Of a stretch of 64,000 nt of DNA, positions 44,717 through 57,327 are shown piece after piece. Source of the stretch: Botrytis cinerea B05.10 (taxonomy: Eukaryota > Ascomycota > Leotiomycetes > Helotiales > Sclerotiniaceae); contig NC_037314.1 in assembly GCF_000143535.2 (NCBI RefSeq), positions 744,001 to 808,000 on the forward strand. Reading direction: 5' to 3'. Each line of letters begins with the position of its first letter. Within the stretch, counting starts at the first letter, position 1. Position numbers and translations under genes: made by a program. The notes under the pieces were generated by a model that searched no databases, was not told the origin of the DNA, and worked only from the letters and a program-made list of their open reading frames with translations.

Positions 44717-46223
44717 TCATGATGCAAACACTCGGACAACCTGGTCTACACATCCTGTCGCAATAACACATCTGATGCTTACTTTTGCATCCTCTTTCTT
44801 CGCTGTCCCATTCCCATTCTTGGTCGGAAGTGCCACTCCATTTTCTCCATTGAGAATAGGAACATCCTTTATGACACTTGGAGCCCATCTCATACAACTA
44901 ACGAAATGTCCATGCGAATCACTTATCGTCTTCACACATTTTCCTTCCTGCGCAAGATCCCAACACCTTAATGTTCTATCATCTGCCACACTTAACAAAT
45001 ATTTTCCACCAGGATGAAAGACAAGAGCTCTAATCCAATTATCATGGCCAATAAGTGTCTTGATCAACGTACCCCTAGCATCCCATATTCGAATACTCTT
45101 GTCTCGAGCTCCGGTAGCGACGTATTCAGCGGAACTGCTCGCTGCAGGTGGTTTCTTTAACCCTGCCATGGCAGCCAGATGAGGGTAACTTGCTGGTGGA
45201 GCGAATACACAACATTCGATTGTATTTTCATGACCTAATAAAGTCGCCTTTGGTTCTCCTGATGATGCATCCCATATTCTTGCGGTTTGATCCACCCCAG
45301 CAGATAGAAGCCATCGGCCGTCGAAAGAAGGTGCTACATCACGAACCCAGTCCGCATGTCCTCGGATAGTTTTCACACAATATCCCGTGGAAACATCCCA
45401 TATGCGTAAAGTTTTGTCTCGACTTGCTGATACCAAAAGGTTTCCTGATGAAGGTGACCCAGCTGCGCCACTAGGTATGAATCGTACGGCTGAAACAGAA
45501 TGGTCGTGTCCCGGTAATGTGCGAATATTTTTGTACTGATCGCTTGGGTCCCATAATTTGATAGTGAGATCACTAGAACACGAGGCCAGTAATGTTCCTC
45601 CTCTCGGGCCACCGAAATCAACATCCAGTACGGCTCTTGTATGTCCTTTGACGGTGAGTTCCAATTCTCCAAGCTCCCAATCCCAAATTTTGATTGTGCA
45701 GTCCTCCGAGCCCGATGCCAACGATGAAAATACTGGATGGAACGCAACACAAGTAATTGCTTCCCTGTGCGACTGAAGATTGTGCCTCGCTGGTGATTTT
45801 GGTAACCAAGCTGTAGGATCTGTATTTCGATTTGATAGAGATGTAGGTGTTGCATTATCGATTTCACTTTGTAAAGCCGCGTTTCTCGCTTCGAGTTCCA
45901 TTATCTATTTCCCAATAATCAGTATAGAGCTCTTGTTAAGTTTGACGTTGAGGATTCCTACCTTCTTTTGTAACCGCACCACACTTGTCCATTTCTTCTC
46001 CAGTAGACCTTCATATTTCTTGCTCGTGGCAGAATCGAAGCTTTCACCGATGTCAAGCTCCTCTCGTAACGTCGCGGCACTATGTAAAAGATTCGTCGAG
46101 GTAAGGTATGCTATCATAGACTTGTGCCTGCGAGAGTAATATTAGCCATCATGAGGATGTGATGAAGAAGACATGTTCAACTCACAGCTCCTCGGCCTGC
46201 CGCGACGTCAGATATTGGCTCAT
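44717..46223 (-). CDS. pac1: Nuclear distribution protein Pac1/NudF (LIS1 homologue)
   Basis: Three exons: 46186-46223, 45962-46127 and 44717-45904, 463 residues, the usual length for fungal Pac1. Exon 1 and the start of exon 2 form the LisH dimerisation motif (SRQAEEL joined to HKSMIAYL). A coiled coil follows ([25 protein letters not shown]). Then come seven WD40 repeats with clear GH...WD spacing: [72 protein letters not shown] and the last ending [11 protein letters not shown]1/Pac1 binds the dynein motor domain with NudE/NudC partners and drives nuclear migration and positioning. Divergent from a microtubule polymerase gene. Confidence 0.96.
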
Positions 46224-47592
46224 GGCGACTATTGTATGCGATACATGAAGTTGAATGGGATTTTGATATTGATTTCCTCCAAGGCTGATGCGCCTGGCAA
46301 GCGAAATATTAAACGGTTCGTTTCTTGTCTCCGATATCTGATAATGGTCTCTCTTTTTTTTTCCTCTTTTTTCCTTGTGGATGGGTAAATTGTTGTGATT
46401 TTGTGCCTTTTGACTTTTTCGAAGCGCAAGTATGCACACACGCTTTGCACACGTTCCTTCACACGTACCGGTAAAGAGTCAAGGTTCGGGATGGATGGCT
46501 AGATGGCTGGCTGGCTGGCTATACCTACTTTATTTATGCTCAGAAGCGCGGGGTGTCCACAACTTTTGTTTTGACGATAGGCGGTAGGGCAGAAGTACGC
46601 TCTTTGTGTTCATTTGGCTACTTTGGTCAATTGATGCGGATTCTTGTGTGTGGCATGAAACAACATTATGCACGAATTGATTATTATGCCATGAATTTGC
46701 AAATCCACGGAAGGTTCATGACGCTTTATTATACGATGAGTATCTATCTAGGTGCTGCTGGGCTGGGGAGGCAGGCGGGCAGGTAGGAACCTAGTAGGCC
46801 TTTTGGAAACATCTGGACGCGATGTTGCTTTCTTCTGTTGTCGACACTCACTCCGGACAGACAGACAGACGGACAGACAGATAGACAGACAGACGACGTG
46901 TGCACGCGTGTATTCTTCTTCTTGGGCCAAAAAGTTTCATCCCCTGATACATTTCGCCGCCCAACTCTACTCTGCGAGTCTGCCTTTATTATTATGAAAG
47001 AGAGTGCACGCGCCAGTTGGGCAGGGGTTTATCGATATCGGTCGTTACGGTTACGGTGACGGGAGTACCCTCTCTTCAATTTTGCGGTAAAGTCAACAAC
47101 ACAACGCATCAATGCAATACAATCCAATTCAATTCAATTCTTCTCACCCGTACGCTATATTTTGCAATTGTAATCTCAATAACTCATCAGGAATAGAATT
47201 TGCTGTTTCCATTCTTGACACACGCGGCATTCAAAGATAATCCTATCAATATCAGAAGTCAGTCACACAAATTTCAATCACAACAATCCATCCTATCTTT
47301 CTAGATACCGGCCGGTGCTTTCCTCTCACAAAACTCTGCCCCACGACCGTAAACTCTTTCTCAGATTTGCACACAGCATCACATTGGTAGGTAGCTTCCG
47401 TTGCTCTTTCCTATATGCAACAACGATGGCATTTCCTAATCTGCGACGCCTTCAATCCACGCCATTCTCTCTATGGGATTGGAGAAGCATCCCCCCCCTC
47501 CATCACCCATGTCTTTATCAAAGCTAAAGCTAACCAAACGGATAGCTGCTGGAAAGCTCCCACAGAGCCCTAAAAAAGTGAAAGGAGCCAAG
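46224..47592. promoter_or_regulatory. Divergent promoter, pac1 / Stu2-like gene
   Basis: 1.37 kb between head-to-head genes. It includes a GACA repeat at 46855-46895, T-rich tracts near 46350-46380 and an in-frame upstream ATG at 47473 (see the Stu2-like entry). Confidence 0.5.
46855..46895 (+). repeat. GACA tetranucleotide repeat
   Basis: About ten units of GACA with two interruptions (GGACA, GATA). Confidence 0.9.
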
Positions 47593-50422
47593 ATGGCAGA
47601 GCAAGAAGAAGATTTCAGTTCTCTCCCTCTCCCAGATAGATTTCAACATAAGGTATGGTTGCCCGGCTGGAATTCTCTTACAGTTATTTCCCTCATTTGC
47701 GCTATCAATCGCTTTCGGCTGGAGGCATGCATAAACTAAAAAACAGGCTAATATTTATGCTCGGTGATAGATATGGAAAGTAAGAAAGGCAGCATATGAA
47801 GATGCAGCGAAACAATTCGAAATCACTCCAGATGAACATGACCCAGTATTTAAACCATTTCTTAACGACCCTGGATTATGGAAGGGGGCGGTGGCAGATT
47901 CGAACGTTGCGGCACAACAAGATGGTATCGCGGCACTATGCGCTTTCTTAAAGTTTGGTGGGCGTGAACATTGTACCAGGACCCGAAGTCATACGTTAAC
48001 TTCCTTGGTCGAGAAGGGATTAAGTTCAACAAGAGCTGCTACAAAAGCTTCTGCGCTTGAAGCCCTATTGCTATATGTCGAATTGGATGTAGCCGCCCCT
48101 GTCATCGAAGAGCTTCTTCCCGCATTGTCGCACAAACAACCAAAGATCATCGCAGCGACGGTAACTGCAATAACTGCCATATATCATGAATACGGATGCA
48201 AGACGGTGGATCCTAAGCCTGTTCTCAAAGTTCTTCCAAAACCATTCGGTCATGCAGATAAGAATGTACGTGCAGAAGCTACGAAATTGGCTATTGAGTT
48301 TTATAGATGGTTACGAGAGGCCATGAAACCAATGTTCTGGGGGGATCTTAAACCTACACAGCAGACTGATATGGAAGCCCAATTCGAAAAGATCAAGGGG
48401 GAGCCAGCGCCGAAACAAGAACGATTCCTCAGGTCACAACAAGCAGCAATGTCTAGGGCACCTCCCCCAGGCGAAGGTGGTGCAGAAGAGGAGGATGAAT
48501 TAGAGGCTGAAGGTGTTGAGATTGATGCATTTGACTTAGCTGAACCACAAGATGTATTATCCAAGGTCCCTGCAAATTTCCATGAACAGTTAGCTTCGTC
48601 AAAATGGAAAGAGCGAAAGGAAGCGCTGGAGGCTCTATACACCTGTGTCAATGTTCCTAGAATTAAAGATGCCGATTTTGGCTTGATAGTTCACGGTCTG
48701 GCAAAATGTATGAAGGACGCTAACATTGCAGTTGTCACTCAAGCTGCACAGTGTGTTGAAGTTTTAGCTCAAGGTTTACGGAAGGGGTTCGCCAAATATA
48801 GATCCGTCATTCAAAGCCCCATTATGGAGAGATTAAAAGAGAAGAAGGCATCCGTTTCAGATGCTCTGGGTGCAGCACTTGATCAGGTATTTGCAGCAAC
48901 AAGTTTGACTGAATGTTTGGAGGAAACCCTTGAGTTCTTGAAACACAAGAATCCTCAAGTTAAAGAGGGTACCGTCAAGTTCTTGATCAGATCGCTCAGG
49001 ACAACTCGAGACGCTCCCTCCAAAGCCGAAGTGACTCAGATTTCAGAAGCTGCAAAGAAGTTGCTCGCGGAATCGAGCGAAGTACTGAGATCCAGTGGAG
49101 CTGAAGTATTGGGTACGATAATGAAGATCATGGGCGAGCGTGCAATGGGACCACACCTTGAAGGACTGGATGATATTCGGAAAACTAAAATCAAGGAATT
49201 CTTCGACACTGCAGAAGTCAAGGCAAAGGATAAGCCTAAGCCTCCACCCGCCCCTGTAGCCCCTAAAGCTGCCCCAGCAGCAGGTCCTAAGAAAATGGTG
49301 AAGAAGGCAGTCGCAAAAAAACCACCTCCACCACCAAGTCAATATGCTCAACAAGCTCCGTTGGAGCCTCAGCCTACAGCAAGAAGTGCCGCTGGATTAA
49401 AGAAGCCAGGTGGTCTTGGACTAAAACCACCAGGGAAAAAAGTGGTACCACCAGCACTTGCTTCACCCAAACGTAACGCCCCATCACCAGTTCCCATTGA
49501 AGAAGAAGCTCCACCCCCACCTCGTGTAGGTCTAGGTCGTGGACCAGCTGGTCGATCATTGGCAAAAGCACCATCCGCTAATGCAGCTCCTCCCATGTCC
49601 TCAATGTCACCTCCACCGGATGCCGGCCTGACTGCTTTGGAGAAAGCTGAGCTGGAAGAACTGCGATTGGATAAAGATCGATTATTACGCCAAGCTGACG
49701 AAATGCGCCAAGAACGCTCGAGACTATTTTCGGAAATTCAAGAATTGAAGAATCAAAATGCACAGTTGATAGAGGATCATACACGAGACGTTTTATCAAT
49801 CAAAGCAAAGGAAACTCAACTTGTTCGTTCGAGAGCAGATGCCGAAACGGCGGAAGCAATGTGTGCGCAATTAAGGAGAGAGCAAAACAGATTGAAGCAT
49901 GCTTTGTCAGCCGCTGAGAGAGCCAGTAATCACAGCCCATCGAGAGGATTATCGAGCCCCGTACGTGATGGAGCACATGATGAAGTTGGGAGTCACCGTG
50001 AATCTATGTATGGCGCTCCTTCAGATAGTGGACGCCAAGATTACAGAAGTCGCCCTCGCATGTCTATCACATCTTCAATTGGAGAAGATAATTCAAACGG
50101 GGCTGGTCCTTACGGTCGAAATATGTTAAGTCCTGATTTGGAGCCTGCAAGTAATGGAAGATCAAGTGCTGCTAGTGGTAGTGGCAGGGCTAGCCCAGCA
50201 CCACCATCTTACACAAGTGATCGCATGTCTAGAACCGGTAGTATTCCTAGTGGCAATGGAACGGGTGTAGAAAGCTGGAAGAGGGCTGCCGAGGTCACAA
50301 GCGCTTTGAAGGCAAAAATTGAGCTTATGAAGGTAAGACTCTTATACATGCACTTACATAATGTTTTCAAGGTACTAATAACAATTCGTTCATAGGCACG
50401 ACAAAACATATCCAAACACTAA
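47593..50422 (+). CDS. Microtubule polymerase, XMAP215/Dis1 family (Alp14/Stu2-like)
   Basis: Three exons: 47593-47652, 47771-50332 and 50396-50422, 882 residues. The 63-nt last intron has GTACTAATAAC and ends CATAG; the final exon is 27 nt. Two TOG domains made of HEAT repeats: about residues 1-230 (LPDRFQHK then WKVRKAAYEDA) and about 270-510 (SKWKERKEALEALY, VKEGTVKFLIRSL). A Pro/Lys-rich microtubule-binding linker follows (KKMVKKAVAKKPPPPP), then a coiled coil (ELEELRLDKDRLLRQADE) and a Ser-rich tail. These proteins bind tubulin dimers and speed plus-end growth at spindle poles and kinetochores. The ATG at 47593 gives the usual N-terminus; an in-frame ATG at 47473 would add 40 residues. 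Confidence 0.95.
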
Positions 50423-51261
50423 GCATATGGAAATCAAATATTTAACGGACCAAGGATAGAATAAACATTGAGAGCATCGGGCAGATGGCGAAACGGAAAG
50501 GAAAGGATAGGAAAGGAAAGGTTTATTTGGCACTGATCAAACGGTGTTGTGGTCGTGCTTGGTATTTTTTTCCCTTGTGGTTCGAGGTGGCATCTTCTGT
50601 CTTGGTGCATGTAAAGGGTTTTATTCGTCGTCGTAGACGAGGGCGAGGCGAATGCGAATGAACGTGAGGCGAAATGAGACGATGATTATGCTCACCTGCC
50701 GTGTTCGATATGCGTATATGATCGTGGCTGGCGTTGATTGTACTATATTGTACTTTATTGTACGAGCGCAGCATATTTGCTTGAGGGGAAAGGATTTCAT
50801 GTGCGTAGATATACACACATGTTTACGAAGTATAGGTTAGGGATGGATGCCTGCCTGCTTGATGCGTAACTGCGTAGCTGCGTAGGGGTCTTTTATTTCT
50901 CTTCCTTCAATGATACCATGGAAATGAAAACCTACTCTTATTGTTACGTGTGTTTGAAATCAGTCCATCATGCCGTTTATGTTTATGTTGATCTTTGGGA
51001 TGCGGAGAAGGGAGAGACGAAAAGGACCCCTGGAATTGATGGTGATGGGGAGGTAGGGGGTTGGCTGTTGTGCAACGGAAATGAATTACACGGCACATGG
51101 ATGACGATGTCAGGTTTATGTAGAGGTATGGATGATGCGTTTTGTGTTACAAGGGTCTGCTTTGGTGTTGCATTGTTTATTTGATGTATGTGTTTGTGTG
51201 GGTGTGAATGGGCGATTGGAGAAAGTAGTAGGATGTATGCTAAATGTAGGATACTTGATTT

Positions 51262-51295
51262 GGATGGGGATGGGGATGGGGATGGGGATGGGGAT
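51262..51295 (+). repeat. GGGGAT hexanucleotide repeat
   Basis: Five to six copies of GGGGAT; the runs of G could form a G-quadruplex. Confidence 0.9.
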
Positions 51296-52111
51296 TGAGG
51301 TTTTTGTTATTTTGTTGAAGAAATGTTTTCTTGTTTTCTTTTTAAGGGGGAGTAGGGCGTTGGATGGTTGGGATGGTGATGGCATGACGTGAAGTAGAAT
51401 GGTATGGGGGAATGTATTTCGATCTTGTATCTTGTGTGTATGTATGTATCTTGTATGTATGTATATTTATCTATGGGAGAGATGAGGTTACAACAGGTAT
51501 TGAGAAAAAATCCCGCCTATGTCTAGGTACAGGTCCCTCTGCATCGGAGAATTTTTCTTTCGTACCAAAAAAAAACGGGAAGGCAGGCAGGCGGGAAGGA
51601 AGGGAGGAAGGAGGGAAGGAACGAAGGTCTTTTTTTGACATATGTAGGCGTTATGTATTATGTATCATGTATGCAACGCTGGGAGTTGAAAAATTCTCCG
51701 TGCCGGAGGGGGGTGGGTGGTGGTGAGGCTGTGAGGTTGAGAGTGGATAGGGGTAGGGAGTAGGGAGTAGGGAGTGTTGAGATTAGATGGTGCATTAATG
51801 GGCACGAGATCATAAGGGTTTATAGATGGAGTTTTGTATTGGAGCAGAGCAGAGAATCGCATGGCATGGCATGGCACGGGAGGGAAGTCTTGCATTGTTG
51901 TCGATACTTGTCGAGGGAGAGGAGAGATTGTTTGGGATTGAATTTCGAGGGTTAGATTGATAGATTGACAGTAAATTACGTGTATATAATAAATTAGCCT
52001 TTAGTACAGTTTATAATGGGTTAGTAGGGTGGTGTATTGCGATTACCTTTCCCGTCAAGTGACTATAAGTTCAGAGTTCGCTAATCGGGGAGAGACTACC
52101 TACCTAACCTA

Positions 52112-52117
<6 letters not shown>

Positions 52118-52153
<36 letters not shown>
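52118..52153 (+). repeat. GA dinucleotide repeat
   Basis: 18 uninterrupted GA units, the longest dinucleotide array in the window. Confidence 0.95.
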
Positions 52154-52156
<3 letters not shown>

Positions 52157-55100
52157 ACGGAAATGAGTATCTAAAATCCTACGTACTAAGTGAATCGCAT
52201 TGAATTGATTAGCAATGTAAAATCCTTTGAAGAAGAGGAGGAGGATGAGGAGGAGGAGGCGCGGGATGTCGAGACAGGAGGCTAGTAGGGAAGGGATACA
52301 GTTCTAGAAGCTTTGGGGAGTGGAATCCTTCGAGATGGTTGGCAGGCGATGTTGGAGACCTGAGTTTGCGATGCGTATCTATCCTCGTGCACTTCTATTT
52401 CGTAGTGTGATAACCTTATTGTATGGAGTGTACGTACCACATAGTGTATTATCAAAGGGTGGTGGCTCGGGTGGGCGTCATATCTTTTCCCTAAACAACA
52501 CTTCTCACCGTTCTGAAAATATTGGAGAGATTTCCCAAAAGAGATTTTGCGGTATCGAGTGAATTTTTGGGGAGAAACAGTTAATCTAATCTTTTGATCT
52601 TCCAGTAGTTCTAATTTGGGTAAGGTAGACCCGTCTATGTGAGTGATGTGCAGGACGTCACATCACATCATATCACAACGGTCGGACATGACATTGGTAA
52701 GGTTTAGGACGAGGCAAGGGGTCTTCTTACATTTCCCAAGATGGGTTTGAGATGGATGGATGGATGGATGGATGGGAAGCTGGGGTTGAATTGGATGCTG
52801 GCACATGATATCCTGTATATCTATGCTTGTCAGATGAAAAGTGGCGGGTGTGGTGGAGAGGTATGAGTGGAAGGCATGAAGCGGCACGGATATGATTTCA
52901 AACATCACAGCGGTGTTGTATTGGGTGTTTGTTTGGGTGGTGGATGGATTGGATGTCGGAGAGAGGGAGAACAGATGGTTAGGTTTGGTTAGAGTGATTA
53001 GATTGGGGGTGCTTATCCAGGATGTACGGCACTGTACCGAGCAGTGTACTTTGCATTATGGTAAACGAATATGAAGGGGTATTACTTACCGTATGAAGTT
53101 CGCTATTGATAACAACATCAAGCCTCACCAGCATGCATACTCACATACTCACGAATACCTCTCGCTACGCAAGCTTTGCTTCCACGAAAACACGATCTGT
53201 AGGACATGTTAATTGCAAAAGGGAATTGGATACCGTGGGTACCTGGGAATGGGAACATGGAAGACGTTGAACTGATGGTCTAAGTTTGGTAGCGAATGTA
53301 TGCGCAGCTGAGAAGGGAATAGATGATGAGCGCTGCATATTCGGGGTGGTAGTAGAAGGGGATGTGTGGGTGAGGGGTATGCCCTTGTTTTATTGGAGAG
53401 AAAATATGTGAGCGAGGACGAGTGAGATTAGATGATTCATCTACCTGTAAACAAACAGGTATGGCTAAGATGAGAGGTCGGATGGAACTAGAGATGGGGT
53501 GAGAATTTGGGCAGCTTTACTTATCATTCAACAACGGATAAGAAAAATGGTGAGCTTGTGACTTCTTTTGAGATACACGGCTTTGTATTTGTTATTAATT
53601 GATTGATGATATGGAAGTAAGACTATCGAGAAGATCATCTTCAGTGGTCTAAAGGATGAATAAGGCAGGTGGGGGTAACACGAATGATACACCTTCTATC
53701 GTATATCGATGGATGAGTTGGCCTCGCTAGCTAGTAGTAAATGGATGAAGTCGCTCCGAGTAAGAACTTCATATGGAGTGCCGACGACGAGGATGAGTAA
53801 TGAGTAATCGGTGAAGGAATCTAGTGTATCATTTGCACAACTTGACATGACATGGCTGGCTTCGGAGTGAGCGGAGAAGGAAATGTCTATCGAGCTCCCC
53901 TGTTGGAATTGCAACACTCAAGTGTGTCTAGGTTAATTTATTGAAAGTTAAAATAATTGAACATTGCGGAAACTTGTTAATCCTGCTATCAATTTACAAT
54001 AATTAACAATGATTTTCTCAATGCTTCTCTTGGGCGTCGTACACGTAGTAGACACGAACCTACAGCTACATACGATATGCAGGAACCATATGATCAGACA
54101 TGGCCAGGTTAATGGGAATAGATTTGTAAAATTTGATCACCTTTCATGCTGGACGACCATATGTATGTATACTGCAATAAGTCAGAATCCGGTAAACATA
54201 TTATAGCACCCTGACTGCAGCTATGTATTGGAAATCGTTATGTTCTTCTGTCAGTTGATGAACTAGGTATGGGTAGAAAAACCGTTAAGACGGGTTCGAC
54301 GGGCAGGTAGAGATAGTGACAGTGCGTACATATGTGGTGGAGGGACGGGATCGGCTATAAACATCCGTTTTCCCTAGTCTTTTGTTCTCGAGTCTGTCGT
54401 TGCAATGTCAATCAAGGGAAAGGGATATCTGGTTCTACTGGACTGATTCGGTGGAAGGATCTCCGAGGTCTATGGGGAAGCTCTTCATGCCGTACTCAAA
54501 ACCAGTGTATGCTGTGATCACAATATATCCAATGTGATACGATGAGTTTGCCGCTTATTTCTTTCTCGCTATAACCTAAGACCTTTCATTAGTTGATATC
54601 TATGTGAAAAGCAAGACTCTACAGATGCAACGCCGGCTGAAGGATTGCTAGTAAAGTCTTGACCAAACGCCAAAATACCCCCTTGCCATCCGCCGAGACC
54701 ACTCCTCTCCTCTTCTCATCCCGTCTGCTCAGAACCTCAGGTATCTGCATCTCCATCCAATCTTTCTAGCCCCCAAAGATTTAAGCAATCGAAACACCAT
54801 AGAAATCTTAGCCTGGCACAGCATGTCTCGTGTACGTCAATATCTATCACCTCTCAAATTCTCTCCAATCTCGCTCATCTACGAATCCATACTTCCGAAT
54901 CCGCAACCCCCGTAAGGTGCCACAAACAGGAGTATTTCCCGCAAGCCACCAACCATCCATTCAAACCCTCTGTAACCCTTGTCTTTTACTGCTTCGACTG
55001 CTCGCATCCCGTTTCAACGGCTCTTTTACGGTACATTGATTCTCATCGGTATTTGCCATTGCAGTTGCAGCCGTTTGCTAGCTTTCCATGTCTTGTCTCG

Positions 55101-57070
55101 TCTCGGACGGAATGGAAACGGCTCTAATAGGAGAAAAGGAACATTGTAATAAAATATGCTCCGCACGTGAGCGAGATGCTTCTTGATGAGTGGCTCCGGT
55201 AAGAGCCGGTATCATATGTCTGGGGGCATTGGACATATGTAACCTAATGCTATCTGGAAAAAAAAAATGCTTACCTCCGACGCCGTTACGAATCTATTTG
55301 CTTACTAGGTTCCTAGCCACATCTACCCACATCGTATTCTAATAGAAATGAATACCGATATCCGTCCATATCAACACCCCTAGTATGTATGAAAGTATAT
55401 CGAGGTCATTGAAGATATTGTGACATGAGGTGATTGATAGTGACTTGCCTAATCGGGTAATTTTTCAACACACGATATCTCCTAGTTTTCACACGAAATC
55501 ACTACTTCATGGATTCTTATCCTTTTTTCTGACAATGATCGAATGACAACTGCATCCCGCAGTCCACCCCCACCAAACCCCACGTCTTCTACGACCGTTT
55601 GGAAGAATGGCAGGATGAATTACCCTGTCTAGACCTAGGCGATGTAAATTCTAGAATTTCTACTCGGTACATTTCCCACGCGGGTACCCGGTCAGATACA
55701 TGTCAATGTTGCTTACAGTTAGTCACTAGTACATCACATATGGAAAGTTGGCTATCCATTTCGCGTGGCCAAGGGCTGATCGTCCCAAGCAGATGGGAAT
55801 AAAAACAAAACAGACAGCAGACAAATGTGATAGATCAAATAATTTGAAAATCAGAATCGTCTCGGTACCAAAGTTAAAATACACCCCGCTCTCTTATAGA
55901 GGAACCTAGAGAGCCCAAAGACCTGGTTACTATGTATGGCGAGATCACAGAATGAAAGACTGGAGTCTCTGCGGTGCAACACATCTTCTGGTATGCCGAG
56001 TAGCTTCTTGCTCGCTTGTATACAATAGCGTCTAAAAGCTGTGTAATCGTGCTCATCGAGCTATAATAAACGTTATAAGAAGCAAGGAAGACTACTGCCT
56101 AGATAGAAGTTATTTTAATATGATTAAAGGAATGAAAAAGTACAAGGTGCAAGATGGGATATTGATTACGAAGAATGAATGTACCGAAGTGGCTAAAAAG
56201 AATGCCTCGGAGTAAGAATAACAAAACATGTTCGTATTCAGAAATAGGATATGTTTGCGATTATTTTGCTAGAATGGTACAGTAAACCAGCTTCAGTGTG
56301 TGCGAATGCACCATACAGGTAATGCCGATGGTAACAAATGATAGTAAGATGACTGTATTGCGCAGAAAATTGCAACCAACAAGGAGAGGGGGGGGGCACA
56401 CGAAGTATCATTCGGAAACCCATTCTCACCGGTATATGCAAATGAAACCAACATCATTTTAACAATTGTTGATAGCAGCGAAGCGAAGAGCGATCCATTT
56501 CTTGATTTCTATTCTATCAAGTACGTCAAGCTTACATCATATCATTATCATATCATTATCGTATCAATCACATCAATCAAGCCCTTCACCGCATACTCAA
56601 CAAAAAAACAACCAACCTCCCTTCCTCCCTACCTGACCTGAGCCAAGACAGAGGACGAGTGAAAGACGTACAGTAACACTACATACGAAAAGAATTCCAC
56701 CACGACCATCAATCATCTCTCACATTGCTTAACCTCACACGCCCACAAAGCTCCCACACTCCACGATCCTGGACCCCGCACACAACAACGCATCACATCT
56801 AGGTTAACCATGGTATTGGACCGCATCTTTCACATATCATCGCGTAGGGCATAACAATCTCATGTGCCAGAATCCCATCCATCTATATCTCTCCGTATAA
56901 ATGCGTGCCCGAACTCGGCAATTGTTGACCTTTCACGATTGGATCTCGGCACAAGTCACTTACCTAGGTGTCTAATCATGTCGTAAAAGAATCCCGATGC
57001 TCTTCACCGTCGACGATACCTTTCTTACCTCGCCTCCTTATTCTCATCACTTCTCGCTTTTTGTCGTCGT

Positions 57071-57136
57071 TCTTTTTCTTTTCTTTCCTTTCCTTTCCTT
57101 TTCCTTTTCCTTTCCTTTTCCTTTTTCTTTTCCCTC
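57071..57136 (+). repeat. CCTTT/CCTTTT polypyrimidine repeat
   Basis: Sixty-plus nt of pure pyrimidine with five- and six-base units. Confidence 0.9.
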
Positions 57137-57284
57137 CCGAATATCTATGTATCCTGCGTACAAGTTCTAATTCTACACTGCAAATCCCCCACACCGTTCT
57201 TTAACCCGGATACTGGGAATCCCCAAATCATGATGATCAACACAACAAACACCCTTTGGATCTGCGTACTACGCCGGTAGCCAG

Positions 57285-57327
57285 CACATACATACATACA
57301 TATATACATATATACATACATACATAC
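57285..57327 (+). repeat. ATAC/ATATAC repeat
   Basis: Alternating CATA and TATACA units over about 43 nt. Confidence 0.9.

Larger units (their letters stand above)
50423..54000. other. Gene-free region, G/T-rich with microsatellites
   Basis: No supported gene. From about 50870 to 53060 the plus strand is rich in G and T and poor in C, with (GGGGAT)n at 51262-51295, AGG/AAGG-rich sequence near 51580-51620, TAGGGAG repeats near 51755-51775 and (GA)n at 52118-52153. Open frames in this stretch follow from the low complexity. Confidence 0.6.

Noticed and set aside
48301..48651. 116-codon antisense frame inside the Stu2-like gene
   Set aside because: Antisense shadow of a strongly supported coding exon.
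51116..51392. Paired open frames on both strands with Gly/Met or Pro/Ile repeats
   Set aside because: Produced by the GGGGAT repeat; low complexity only.
54700..55125. Roughly 120-codon plus-strand open frame after a leader-like segment
   Set aside because: No ATG in frame near its beginning and no recognisable motif.
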